Source of the DNA: Rhizobiaceae bacterium
GTDB lineage: Bacteria; Pseudomonadota; Alphaproteobacteria; Rhizobiales; Rhizobiaceae
NCBI GenBank assembly: GCA_017643025.1
Contig: JAEPOG010000008.1
Span: 1-55,813, forward strand
Direction: 5' to 3'
Length of the DNA: 55,813 bases
Positions 42,239-49,839 of the stretch are shown here, piece after piece. How positions within the stretch are numbered: position 1 is the first letter of the stretch; each line of letters opens with the position of its first letter. The notes under the pieces were generated by a model. That model saw only the letters and a program-made list of their open reading frames with translations, did no database searches and was not told the origin of the DNA. Position numbers and translations under genes: made by a program.

Positions 42239-43197
42239 GGCCGCAGCCCAAGGGCGTCGATCTGCCGGCCAATCTCGCGATAGCCGTCGACCACGGTTTG
42301 CGTGAAGCTGGCATTGTCGGCATAGACCCTGTGGCCGTGCAGGGTCTTGAGGAAGCCCTGATAGGCGTCGCTCGCCGTCATCTCCTCGAGGAGTTCCTCC
42401 CACCACGACACGATCTCAGCCGGCAGATCGGCTGGCCCGAACAGGCCATAGGCGGCGGGTATCGCGAGTGGATAGCCACGTGTCTTGAATGTCGGCAGCT
42501 CAGGCTGTTCGGGAATTGGATCCGGCCCCGTCTCGACCAGCAGGCGGATGGAACCGGCTTCCAGATGCGGACCATAGCCGGAGGCAACCACAGCGTCGAT
42601 ATGGCCTCCGAGCAGCGCGGTGACGGCCTCGGCACCGCCGCCGAAGGGCACGAACACCGCCTCGACTCCTTCCTGACGAAAGGCTGCCTCTGTCGCGATA
42701 TGCGCCAATCCGCGTGGTGCGGCTGTTGCCCATCTGAGCCGGCCCGGATTGGCCTTGGCATGGTCAAGAAGTTCATCCCAGGTCGCAAACGGGCTGTCGG
42801 CGTGGACGAAGAACGGAATCGAGATGCCGGCATAGGCGGCGACATAGGTGAAGTCCTTCGCCGGATCGTAGGGCACTTTCTGGATGTGTGGGGCCACCAT
42901 CAGGGGGCTTGCGGAAAAGAGCGACAGGATCGACCCATCCGGCTTGGCGCGGGCTACCTGGTCGGTGGCGATCGTGCCGCCCGCTCCCGGCCGGAAGTCG
43001 AGTGTTACGGCCAAGTCACGGGCGGTTTTCGCATACTTGGCGGCAGTGCGGGCTGCGAGGTCACCAGCGCCACCAGCGGCAAAGCCGACGACAATAGTGG
43101 CGTCCCCGGCCGGATAGGGACGTGCGGTGGCGAGCGCCGGCAATGGCAGTGGAGCTGCGGCCAGTGCTGAGCCGATCAAAAAGCTGCGTCGATCCAT
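42235..43197 (-). CDS. tripartite tricarboxylate transporter substrate-binding protein (TctC/Bug family)
   Basis: A 320-residue periplasmic receptor with an N-terminal signal containing DRRSFLIG, a possible twin-arginine motif, and a cut site near ALA. The Bug pattern is visible: VGFAAGGAGDLAARTAAKY, DFRPGAGGTIATDQVARAKPDG and FVPFGGGAEAVTALLGGHIDAVV. Bug proteins grip carboxylates between two water-bridging loops. It lies 25 bases after the threonine-synthase-like gene. The ligand is unknown. Confidence 0.9.
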   Translation of the reverse strand: MDRRSFLIGSALAAAPLPLPALATARPYPAGDATIVVGFAAGGAGDLAARTAAKYAKTARDLAVTLDFRPGAGGTIATDQVARAKPDGSILSLFSASPLMVAPHIQKVPYDPAKDFTYVAAYAGISIPFFVHADSPFATWDELLDHAKANPGRLRWATAAPRGLAHIATEAAFRQEGVEAVFVPFGGGAEAVTALLGGHIDAVVASGYGPHLEAGSIRLLVETGPDPIPEQPELPTFKTRGYPLAIPAAYGLFGPADLPAEIVSWWEELLEEMTASDAYQGFLKTLHGHRVYADNASFTQTVVDGYREIGRQIDALGLRP

Positions 43198-43222
43198 ATT
43201 CCCACTCCTTTGTCTGTTCTTC

Positions 43223-44521
43223 TTAGTTGGCCGGCTGAAGGCTCACTTCGTGGTCCGCCTCCACGCCGAGCAGGTCGTTTCGGGACAAATGTCCCCAGGC
43301 CTCCGCAACCGATGTGAAGGGCCGTTGCGCTGCCTTGTTCGGCAGCGAACGGTCGATGTCTTTCAGGCCGCTGGCGGTCACCACGGCGACGACTCGATCA
43401 TCGGCTGCGATGACGTTTTTCTTTCGGAGGAACTCAACGGCGATAAAGGGGGTGACCGAGGCCAGTTCAGCGAATATCCCTTCCTTGACGGCCAGATCCT
43501 CCTGCCAGGAGATCAGGCCGCCATTGCCGATCGGCACGGCCAGGCCATCCGACTGCCTGAGCGCGTTTAATGCCTGAAACGTGCTGCGCGTGGCACCGAT
43601 CGAAACAGCAAGAGAGTCGAACCCGGCCTTCATATCGGGTACGAAATCATCATCGCCGGCCAGCGCGGCAGTCAGTGATCCGTGCACTTCGGCGGCAACC
43701 AGCCGTGGCAGGCGGGCGATCGTGCGCTGCTCATGGAGTTCCCTAAAGCCTTGCCAAAGGCCGGCCAGTGCATCGCCATAGCAAACCGGCAGAACGCACC
43801 AGTCGGGAACCGCACCTCCCATCTGTTCGACAATCTCGTAAGCGAGCGTCTTGTAGCCCTCGATACCGACCGGATGACTGCCGACAACGGGAGCACGGAA
43901 GGGAGAGGTGGCAAACCAGCCGTGACGTTCCACACCCTCGGCGATGAAGTTCCAGCGATCGGCCTTGTCCGCAAAGGGCGCGACAACTGCGCCGGTCTTG
44001 CGGATCTGGGCGAGCATGGGCCCAGCGGCGCCGGCAAAGGTGGCAACGATGCAGGTCAGGCCCGCCCGTGCCGCATAGGCGGCGAGCGAGGCGCCGGCAT
44101 TGCCCGATGACGCGGTCGCCACGACATGTGCCCCTTGCATGCGCGCTACTGAGACGGCGACAGACGAAAAGCGATCCTTGTGCGACCAGGTCGGGTTGCG
44201 GCCCTCGTCCTTGATGAAGAGATGAGGAAGGCCCAGCCGAGCGCCGATGACGGGTGCCGGCACAAGCGGTGTCAGGCCTTCTCCGAGGGAAACGGCATCG
44301 GACGCGGGGCATGGAAGGCGATCGGCATAGCGCCACAACGAAGGCAGCGCCCGCGTCGAGCCCGATGCGTCGCTTGTGGTGGCGCCTCCGCCATGGCCGA
44401 CAACGCGCAGGTTGGCGGGCGCCTCGTCATAGCAGGCCGGGCAACCGCGCGAGTCGACGGCAAAATCCACCGGATAGCGGGCCCCGCAGCGAATGCAGGC
44501 AAAGCCAAAGAACCTGGTCAT
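43223..44521 (-). CDS. threonine-synthase-like PLP enzyme with N-terminal zinc ribbon
   Basis: A 432-residue fold-type II PLP enzyme. An N-terminal ribbon has four cysteines in CIRCG and CPAC (about residues 8-31), as in some archaeal-type threonine synthases. The core has NPTWSHKDRFSSVAV with the Schiff-base lysine in HKDR, ASSGNAGASLAAYAARAG, and a glycine-rich GNGGLISW near the end. Threonine synthases turn O-phosphohomoserine into threonine. Located in the transporter operon and not beside hom or thrB, it may be a catabolic relative. Its start overlaps the M24 stop (ATGA). It is distinct from the PLP enzyme at 39137. Confidence 0.86.
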   Translation of the reverse strand: MTRFFGFACIRCGARYPVDFAVDSRGCPACYDEAPANLRVVGHGGGATTSDASGSTRALPSLWRYADRLPCPASDAVSLGEGLTPLVPAPVIGARLGLPHLFIKDEGRNPTWSHKDRFSSVAVSVARMQGAHVVATASSGNAGASLAAYAARAGLTCIVATFAGAAGPMLAQIRKTGAVVAPFADKADRWNFIAEGVERHGWFATSPFRAPVVGSHPVGIEGYKTLAYEIVEQMGGAVPDWCVLPVCYGDALAGLWQGFRELHEQRTIARLPRLVAAEVHGSLTAALAGDDDFVPDMKAGFDSLAVSIGATRSTFQALNALRQSDGLAVPIGNGGLISWQEDLAVKEGIFAELASVTPFIAVEFLRKKNVIAADDRVVAVVTASGLKDIDRSLPNKAAQRPFTSVAEAWGHLSRNDLLGVEADHEVSLQPAN

Positions 44522-45720
44522 GAGGCGACCACCATGAGGTCGCCGCTGGTGGCCATCAGTCGCTCGGTCCCGTCGGGCCGCACCACCACCATGTCTTCGA
44601 CCTGCAAGCCCCAACGGCCGAGTTCGTAATAGGGCGTCTCGACACAGAGCACCATGCCGGCTTCGAGGACCTCGTCGCTCGTGGCCGTCAGCGACGGCGC
44701 GTCATAACCGTCGATCCCGATGCCATGACCGACATGGTTGCGCCTGTAGTGGCCGATACCCTCTCGGCGGACCGTTTCAATGGCCGCCTCGAAGACGTCG
44801 GCGACACGCACGCCCGGCCTGATCAATTCGCAGGCGCGCTCGACCCCGGCAAGCAGCGCCCGGTGATAGCGGCGGACCTCCTTTGTCGGTTCGCCGAAGG
44901 TGGCGATGCGGGCAATGTCGGCGCGATAGTGGCGATAGCGCCCGCCGACGTCGAAACGGATCACATCGCCTTTCTCGAGCTTGCGGCTAGAGGGCTGGAC
45001 GTTCATCAGCGCGCTTCTCTCGCCGAAGCCGATGCAGCCCAGCACCGGAAATGCATCGTCCTGGACGGTCTGGGCATGGAAGGCGCGCGCGAGTTCGACC
45101 TCGCTTGCCCCCTCACGGGCGACAACAAGTGCGGCCTTGATCGAGCGCTCAGCAATCTCCGCGACCCTGGCTAACCTGGCGATCTCTTCCGGCGTTTTGA
45201 CGGCGCGCACATTGCGGAGCAGTCCAGCGGCCGGAACCAGGCTGGTGTCAGGCAGGCGCTCCTTGAGCATGTCGAACTGGCCGGGCATTAGACCGACCTC
45301 GTCGATGCCGATGCGCGTGAAGCCCGCGTCGGTCAGCGCTGCGACGAGCGCGGAGAGTGCATCGTCATGATTGGGCGTCTCCTGGAGTTGGAGCAGCCGC
45401 TGGCTGACCGGATCCTTTGCATCATCGGGGTACCCGTCGGCATGGAAGGCGCCATAGCGGCGCACGCGCTCGACCCAGACTTGCTGATCGGCGACCAGAT
45501 CGAGCGTGGCCGTGCTGGTGACGATCTCAGCGTCCCCCTTGCCAGGCGCGGGCCACACGACATAGGCTTGAGGGCCGCGACGGATCCATTGCGGCAGGGC
45601 CCAGAAGCCGCTCATATAGGTGACGTTTTCCGGGGTCGTGGCGACGACCGCATCGAGCTGCAGCTCGGCCATCCAAGCGTGAAGGCGATCCTTGTTGAGC
45701 AGCACGGCATTACGCGGCAT
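44518..45720 (-). CDS. M24-family metallopeptidase (Xaa-Pro aminopeptidase / creatinase-like fold)
   Basis: A 400-residue protein with an N-terminal creatinase-like domain (VVATTPENVTYMSGFW) and a C-terminal pita-bread domain. The five metal ligands of aminopeptidases appear: D in RFDVGG, D in RADIAR, H in NHVGHGIGIDGYD, E in CVETPYYE and E in QVEDMVVV. This favours a metal hydrolase over creatinase, which lacks them. Such enzymes in transporter operons cut Xaa-Pro-like or N-acylated amino acids, e.g. in ectoine breakdown. Start at ATG 45720; it overlaps the IclR stop by 11 bases. Confidence 0.87.
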   Translation of the reverse strand: MPRNAVLLNKDRLHAWMAELQLDAVVATTPENVTYMSGFWALPQWIRRGPQAYVVWPAPGKGDAEIVTSTATLDLVADQQVWVERVRRYGAFHADGYPDDAKDPVSQRLLQLQETPNHDDALSALVAALTDAGFTRIGIDEVGLMPGQFDMLKERLPDTSLVPAAGLLRNVRAVKTPEEIARLARVAEIAERSIKAALVVAREGASEVELARAFHAQTVQDDAFPVLGCIGFGERSALMNVQPSSRKLEKGDVIRFDVGGRYRHYRADIARIATFGEPTKEVRRYHRALLAGVERACELIRPGVRVADVFEAAIETVRREGIGHYRRNHVGHGIGIDGYDAPSLTATSDEVLEAGMVLCVETPYYELGRWGLQVEDMVVVRPDGTERLMATSGDLMVVAS

Positions 45721-46507
45721 GGCGGGGATCCTTGCCTTCCGGCGCGTTCTCACCGGCGAAACCCAGACCCGCGGAGATTCGCGCGGCGGCCGCCATCACC
45801 TTTTCCCCCACCGCGGCAATTTCGATCTGCGGGCCGACGGAGCGGGGGTAGGCAACGCTGATGGCGGCGATTACCGAGCCGCTGGAGCTGCGCACCGGCG
45901 CGCCGACCGAAATAACGCCGAGAATGTTTTCGTCGAGCGAGGTGGTGTAACCGATCGCGTGGGCCGTGCGGAGTTGACTGATCAGCCGATCGGGCTCGGT
46001 CACGGTGCGCGGCGTCAACCGCTCAAATGGCGCTTCGCCAAGAACCTTGCCGATCGCATCATGGGATAGTCCGAGGAGCAGAGCCTTGCCGAGCGCGGTC
46101 GAATGCAATGCCATCCTCTCGCCCGGCGAAGAGCGGATGACGACTGGACTGCGGCTCTGGACGGCAAGAAGATAAAGACCGGCCGACCCGGAGCGCACAC
46201 CCAGAAAGGCGTTGAAGCAGCCCTCGGCTGCCAGGGCCTGCAACTCCGGTTCGGCAAAGCCGATCAACCGGTCCTTGCGCAGCACGTGCTGCGCAAGGAC
46301 GAGCACGCCATGGCCGATACGGTATCGCCGCGTGTCGGCCGCCTGTTCGACATAGCCATGTTCGGCGAGCGTGTTCAGAAGCCTCTGGATGGCCGGGGCG
46401 CTTAGCTCCAGCCGTCTGGCGATCTCGCGCACGCCCACCGGTTCGTCCGAGTCTCTCAGTATCTCCAGTACCGAAAGCCCGCGTTCCAGGGAAAGGCTAC
46501 CAGACAT
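45710..46507 (-). CDS. IclR-family transcriptional regulator
   Basis: This 265-residue protein has the winged helix in its first 70 residues (SLERGLSVLEILRDSDEPVG, LELSAPAIQRLLNTLAEHGY) and the GAF-like effector domain after it, with GERMALHSTALGKALLL and ENILGVISVGAPV. It heads the minus-strand operon and likely controls it and itself. I use ATG 46507 over GTG 46510 because AAGGGA is 7 bases away. A 20-bp direct repeat lies in its promoter region. The effector is unknown. Confidence 0.9.
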   Translation of the reverse strand: MSGSLSLERGLSVLEILRDSDEPVGVREIARRLELSAPAIQRLLNTLAEHGYVEQAADTRRYRIGHGVLVLAQHVLRKDRLIGFAEPELQALAAEGCFNAFLGVRSGSAGLYLLAVQSRSPVVIRSSPGERMALHSTALGKALLLGLSHDAIGKVLGEAPFERLTPRTVTEPDRLISQLRTAHAIGYTTSLDENILGVISVGAPVRSSSGSVIAAISVAYPRSVGPQIEIAAVGEKVMAAAARISAGLGFAGENAPEGKDPRHAA

Positions 46508-46511
46508 CACG

Positions 46512-46543
46512 TGTTCCCTTAATAGGAATAATGTTCCGATAAT
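46512..46543. promoter_or_regulatory. candidate IclR operator: 20-bp-spaced direct repeats
   Basis: TGTTCCCTTAAT (46512-46523) and TGTTCCGATAAT (46532-46543) are direct repeats starting exactly 20 bases apart, with ten of twelve bases the same. Between them GGAATAATGTTCC (46525-46537) is an inverted repeat of GGAA and TTCC. The site lies right before the IclR start codon, typical of autoregulation. Confidence 0.45.
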
Positions 46544-46636
46544 TTTCAGTTAAGCGGATAACCCTGTTTGGTGTCAAGTATGAATGTTTACTATAGTGTG
46601 TCGCTCTAAAGTGTGCGGTGCAGCGACCATGCGGGC

Positions 46637-46948
46637 ATGGATATCCGCGTGGTCGTCGGTCTCAACGTGCAGCGCCTCAGGCGCGAGCGCGACATTTCCC
46701 AAGAGGAGCTGTCGCTGCGCTCGGACTGTACGCGCGGCTATCTGAGTGGTATCGAGACCGGCCGCCGAAATCCCACCGTCCTGTTCCTTGCCGGCCTTGC
46801 CAAGGCGCTTGAGAGCGACGTCTCGGAGTTCTTCGTCAAGCCGGCAAAGGTCAGGGCCGCCAGGAAAGGTGTTGCGGTCGAAGGTGGCGAAGGTGTCAAG
46901 AAGCCGGCGTTGAAAGCTAAAAGGGCGCGAGCGCGCCCTTCGCGGTAG
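46637..46948 (+). CDS. small XRE-family DNA-binding protein
   Basis: A 103-residue protein with an XRE/Cro helix-turn-helix: LNVQRLRRERDISQEELSLR, then SDCTRGYLSGIETGRRNPTV, and a basic tail rich in Lys and Arg. A likely promoter lies upstream: TTGGTG (46568-46573), 18 bases, TATAGT (46592-46597). It lies at the edge of the ICE-type region, in front of the quorum-sensing genes. It could be a repressor of the transfer genes, as the small XRE protein QseC is in ICEMlSymR7A, but homology is not assured. Confidence 0.82.
   Translation: MDIRVVVGLNVQRLRRERDISQEELSLRSDCTRGYLSGIETGRRNPTVLFLAGLAKALESDVSEFFVKPAKVRAARKGVAVEGGEGVKKPALKAKRARARPSR
46921..46940 (+). terminator. GC-rich hairpin overlapping the end of the XRE gene
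   Basis: AAGGGCGCG (46921-46929) and CGCGCCCTT (46932-46940) are perfectly complementary and fall in the last codons of the XRE gene, between two convergent genes. With a 2-base gap the practical stem is 8 bp with a 4-base loop. There is no T-run, so efficiency is uncertain. Confidence 0.4.
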
Positions 46949-46984
46949 CTGGGTGGCGATGCCGGGTCGATCGGCAACGGGATC

Positions 46985-47209
46985 TCAGCGCCGGGGCGGT
47001 GGCGCGCGCCGGATCAGCCACTCGACATCGACCTGCAACGCCAATGCGATCACTTCGAGCGTGTCGACCGTGGGCGAATTCTCCTCGCGCTCGAGCTTGC
47101 CGACATAGTTACGGTCAAGCCCGGCAAGGTCGGCCAATTGCTCCTGCGTCAGCCCGGAGGCCTGGCGCAACAGTCTCAAATTGCGGGCCACGACCGATCT
47201 CAGCCTCAT
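46985..47209 (-). CDS. small XRE-family DNA-binding protein
   Basis: A 74-residue Cro/CI-type protein made up almost wholly of one helix-turn-helix domain: ARNLRLLRQASGLTQEQLAD, LAGLDRNYVGKLEREENSPT, and EVIALALQVDVEWLIRR at the end. It is divergent from the luxR gene and convergent with the other XRE gene. A TATAAT lies about 39 bases upstream on its strand (complement of 47248-47253). Its size and position suit a repressor of the quorum-sensing genes. QseC is a precedent of similar size in a rhizobial ICE, but I cannot claim orthology. Confidence 0.85.
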   Translation of the reverse strand: MRLRSVVARNLRLLRQASGLTQEQLADLAGLDRNYVGKLEREENSPTVDTLEVIALALQVDVEWLIRRAPPPRR

Positions 47210-47247
47210 GCATTGAGACGGTCAGGAAGCCGCGTTTGCCTCCACCT

Positions 47248-47298
47248 ATTATAGTGATCATTCGTATGCTGCAGACTTGTCCTGCCGTTGCAGCCATA
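47248..47298. promoter_or_regulatory. XRE/luxR divergent control region
   Basis: On the minus strand TATAAT (47248-47253) is a good -10 for the XRE gene. On the plus-strand side TATGCTGCA (47265-47273) faces TGCAGCCATA (47289-47298) with one unpaired base, and the left arm contains TGCAGA, a half site similar to that of TraR boxes. It may bind the LuxR protein or the XRE repressor. No clear -35 accompanies the -10. Confidence 0.35.
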
Positions 47299-47324
47299 GG
47301 TAAGATTTTCCTTCTGGAGTCGCC

Positions 47325-48086
47325 TTGATCGGGCGGAATTCGCTCGCGTCGTTGCAGATGAAGCAAAACGAACTCTTCGATGTTCTTCAGGCCGCCGAAA
47401 AAATCGACCAGGCGACAAACGTCGACGAGATTCTCGGCACGCTCTGTACTTGCCTCGAACAGTACGGCTTTTGCGCCTGCCTGATCACCCAGCTGCCGCT
47501 GACGCATGAATTGCGCTGGCAGGAACATATCCTTGCCAATTGCTGGCCGCAGGAATGGTACGAGCGTTACAATGCCACCGGTCACTTTCGCCACGATCCT
47601 TGCGTAGCCCACTGCCGCCGTACGGCCGATCCGTTCCTCTGGAGTGAAGTCAGTCGAAAGAACCTGGAGGCGCCCGCCCGTTTGGTGATGAATGAGGCGA
47701 GCGAATTCGGCCTCCGGCAGGGCATCTGCGTGCCGGTTCACGCGCCGTTTTCGCCGCCTACCGTGGTCACGGTTTCTGGGGAGATTGCCGATCTTGTGCC
47801 TTCCACCCGGCACATTGTCTGCCTTCTCGCCCGTCAGGCCCTGCAGGCGGTATCGCGTTTGGGTTCTGGTTCGGACGACGCCCCAACGCCGGTTCTATCC
47901 GGCCGGGAGCGCGAGGTCTTGCGGTGGGTGGCTGACGGCAAGACGGCCTGGGAGGTCTCTCGCATCCTATCCCTCTCTGAGCACACCGTCCTGACGCATC
48001 AGCGCAACGCCAAGCAGAAGCTTGACGCCGCCAACAACGTCCACGCAGTCGTGAAGGCCTTCCTCAGGCACGAAATCCAGCCCTGA
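47325..48086 (+). CDS. LuxR-family quorum-sensing transcriptional regulator (TraR-like)
   Basis: A 253-residue protein with an N-terminal acyl-homoserine-lactone domain and C-terminal LuxR helix-turn-helix. The ligand residues known in TraR are visible as W78, Y82, D91 and W106 (EWYERY, HDP, FLWSE). The DNA-binding part starts LSGREREVLRWVADGKTAWEVS and ends with HTVLTHQRNAKQKLDA. I start at TTG 47325 with GGAG 5 bases upstream; ATG 47358 is the alternative. The luxI-type gene follows, so the two form a sensor and signal pair that likely switches on conjugative transfer genes. Confidence 0.9.
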   Translation: MIGRNSLASLQMKQNELFDVLQAAEKIDQATNVDEILGTLCTCLEQYGFCACLITQLPLTHELRWQEHILANCWPQEWYERYNATGHFRHDPCVAHCRRTADPFLWSEVSRKNLEAPARLVMNEASEFGLRQGICVPVHAPFSPPTVVTVSGEIADLVPSTRHIVCLLARQALQAVSRLGSGSDDAPTPVLSGREREVLRWVADGKTAWEVSRILSLSEHTVLTHQRNAKQKLDAANNVHAVVKAFLRHEIQP

Positions 48087-48158
48087 TAAATCCCCAGATC
48101 TCGGTATGGCGGGCACGAACCTTCCCGGCCTAGGAACATGGAAAGCGGGGGATTCGCC

Positions 48159-48833
48159 ATGTTCCATATTCACATTGTCGATCGTTCAAACCGAGGCGCT
48201 TATCGTGATGAACTCGAACAGCATTATCGACTGCGCCATGAAATCTATGTCGGCGAGCGCGGTTGGCACAATCTCGCCCGCCCCGACGGCCGCGAGGTTG
48301 ATGCCTTCGATACCGTGGACACCGTCTATCTGTTAGGTATCCTGCCAGGGAAGGGGGTTGTTGCCGGCTCACGCCTGGTGCCGAGCCTCAAGCCGCATCT
48401 GATGAGTGACGTTTTCCCTCAGCTCGCGCCGCAGGGCGTGCCGCGGGCCAACGACATCTTCGAGTGGACGCGGATATTCGTCGTGCCGGCGCTGCGTCGG
48501 CCGGGAAGTCCCTGTCTGGCCGCCGGCATCGTCTATTGCGGCATCGTCGAGTTCTGCCTCCAGCGGGGCATCAGCCAGCTCTCGATCGTTTGCGAGACCT
48601 ATTGGATCAACCGCTTGGCCAAGCTCGGCTGGAACCCGCGCCCGCTCGGGCGGCCGATCGAGCATCGTGGCGAGACCATTATCGGCCTCATGGTCGACAT
48701 GGGTGAAGCCGCGCTCGAAACAACGCGAGGGGCTTACGCCATCACCCATTCCGTCTTGTGGGCGCAATACCACCAAGATGCGAGCCGCTCAGTCAATCTC
48801 CATGACACGGCGGGGGCCGCGACAGGAGGGTGA
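48159..48833 (+). CDS. traI: acyl-homoserine-lactone synthase (LuxI family)
   Basis: A 224-residue LuxI-type enzyme from ATG 48159, with GGGGGA upstream; an ATG at 48138 is poorer. The invariant residues are present: R26, W36, D48, D51, R72, E102 and R105 (LRHEIYVGERGW, EVDAFD, AGSRLVPS, FEWTR). It makes an acyl-homoserine lactone from S-adenosylmethionine and an acyl carrier protein or acyl-CoA. The luxR-luxI-fseA order matches the traI1 locus of ICEMlSymR7A. The acyl chain cannot be read from the sequence. The symbol is used in the sense of a transfer-linked synthase. Confidence 0.9.
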   Translation: MFHIHIVDRSNRGAYRDELEQHYRLRHEIYVGERGWHNLARPDGREVDAFDTVDTVYLLGILPGKGVVAGSRLVPSLKPHLMSDVFPQLAPQGVPRANDIFEWTRIFVVPALRRPGSPCLAAGIVYCGIVEFCLQRGISQLSIVCETYWINRLAKLGWNPRPLGRPIEHRGETIIGLMVDMGEAALETTRGAYAITHSVLWAQYHQDASRSVNLHDTAGAATGG

Positions 48834-48840
48834 GAACCGG

Positions 48841-49654
48841 ATGACGGAAGTAAGCAAGGATACTTCCTTCGAGGGCTGGCGGGACAGCACTAATTACCGC
48901 CACCTGCTCTATCTCGATCGCGCCGATTGGGCTTGGGAATTCCTGCGCCGCCATCCCGATTGTCCCAGCTTTCTGATCATGCCTACGTCACGCGAGCTTT
49001 TGCGCGCGGCACCACCACTCAATCTTGTCACCCTCGAGAGAGAACTGGACCATGCCCTGTCTTGGGGGTTGCGATTTCGCCGATGCGCTGTCCTCACCGG
49101 CCTACGCCTCTTCGGTCTTCTGGCGCGGCGATTGCCATGCCAACATCCTGCCGGTCGAGGCTTTTCCCGCCGGCTTCGTCGGCGACGCTGATTCCTTTGA
49201 CCTTCTCAGCGTTCCTCATCCGGTCACCGTTCTGCGTTCGCTGGATGGTGAGCATGTGCTGATTTGCGATGGGCCGCGATCACTGCGTCTCGATGTCATT
49301 GCCGGGAGCCTTCTTTCCGGCCCGGTACGGCTCGGCTACTGCCTGTCGGGTTTTGCCGGCGTCGAAGCGAAAGTGATGACCCTGCGTCGACTTCTGGCGC
49401 TCGAACGGCTCGGTCGCTTACCCAGCGCATTGTTTCACACTGAACGTAAGGCGCGTCGCTGGGGCATGGTGCTGCAAGCCTATGATGGCATGCGTGCCGG
49501 CGCCAGCCAGCGCGAGATCGCGACCATCCTTTACGGCGAAGAACGCGTCCGCGCCGACTGGGAGGCCGGCTATCTCAGAACCCGTGTCCAACGCCTCATC
49601 CGCACCGCCGAGAAGATGATTGTCGGTGGTGGCTATCGCATGCTCCTACAATAG
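48841..49654 (+). CDS. fseA: FseA-like excision activator, joined by +1 programmed ribosomal frameshift (DUF6499 + DUF2285)
   Basis: Frame 1 starts at ATG 48841 and runs to a stop at 49191. It encodes the N-terminal domain (FEGWRDSTNYRHLLYLDRAD, then WEFLRRHPD) up to SWGLRF. The downstream frame, open to 49654, supplies the DUF2285 part (MVLQAYDGMRAGASQREIAT, ILYGEERVRADWEAGYL, and KMIVGGGYRMLL). The two fit perfectly if one base, C at 49078, is skipped: TTT-C-GCC. Joined, they give 270 residues. In ICEMlSymR7A, FseA is made this way, by slippage of tRNA-Phe from UUU to UUC, and activates the excisionase gene rdfS. The gene follows luxI by 7 bases. A frameshift mutation or sequencing error is the alternative. 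Confidence 0.85.
49072..49081 (+). promoter_or_regulatory. +1 frameshift site CGA-TTT-C-GCC
   Basis: The codons CGA TTT are followed by CGC in frame 1. Moving one base forward gives UUC, also Phe, so the same tRNA can re-pair, and the next codon is then GCC in the downstream frame. It ends the conserved Trp-Gly-Leu-Arg-Phe motif. This is the same UUU-to-UUC slip reported for msi172/msi171 in Mesorhizobium loti. Confidence 0.8.
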
Positions 49655-49839
49655 GCCCACGCGGCTTTGGAGGTGCCGCTCTTCCGTAGGGCTTGGGGTC
49701 TCGTTCAGCGGGCAGTGGCTCCGGCCATCTGGAGCCCTACGCCAGGCGCAAGAGGAAAAGGGCGGCTTTGGATGGGCGAAGCGCTGACGGCCGAGAGAAG
49801 GCTGGAAGCCGGAAACCCCATAAGAAGGAGCCGCCCCCA

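Noticed and set aside
44518..45720. Calling the M24 enzyme a creatinase to complete a creatine/hydantoin pathway
   Set aside because: All five metal ligands of the aminopeptidase class are present, whereas creatinase lacks them.
48841..49654. Reading the gene after luxI as a frameshifted pseudogene
   Set aside because: Both frames are well preserved up to the joint, the joint is a UUU-C slip site, and the same arrangement is documented for FseA.
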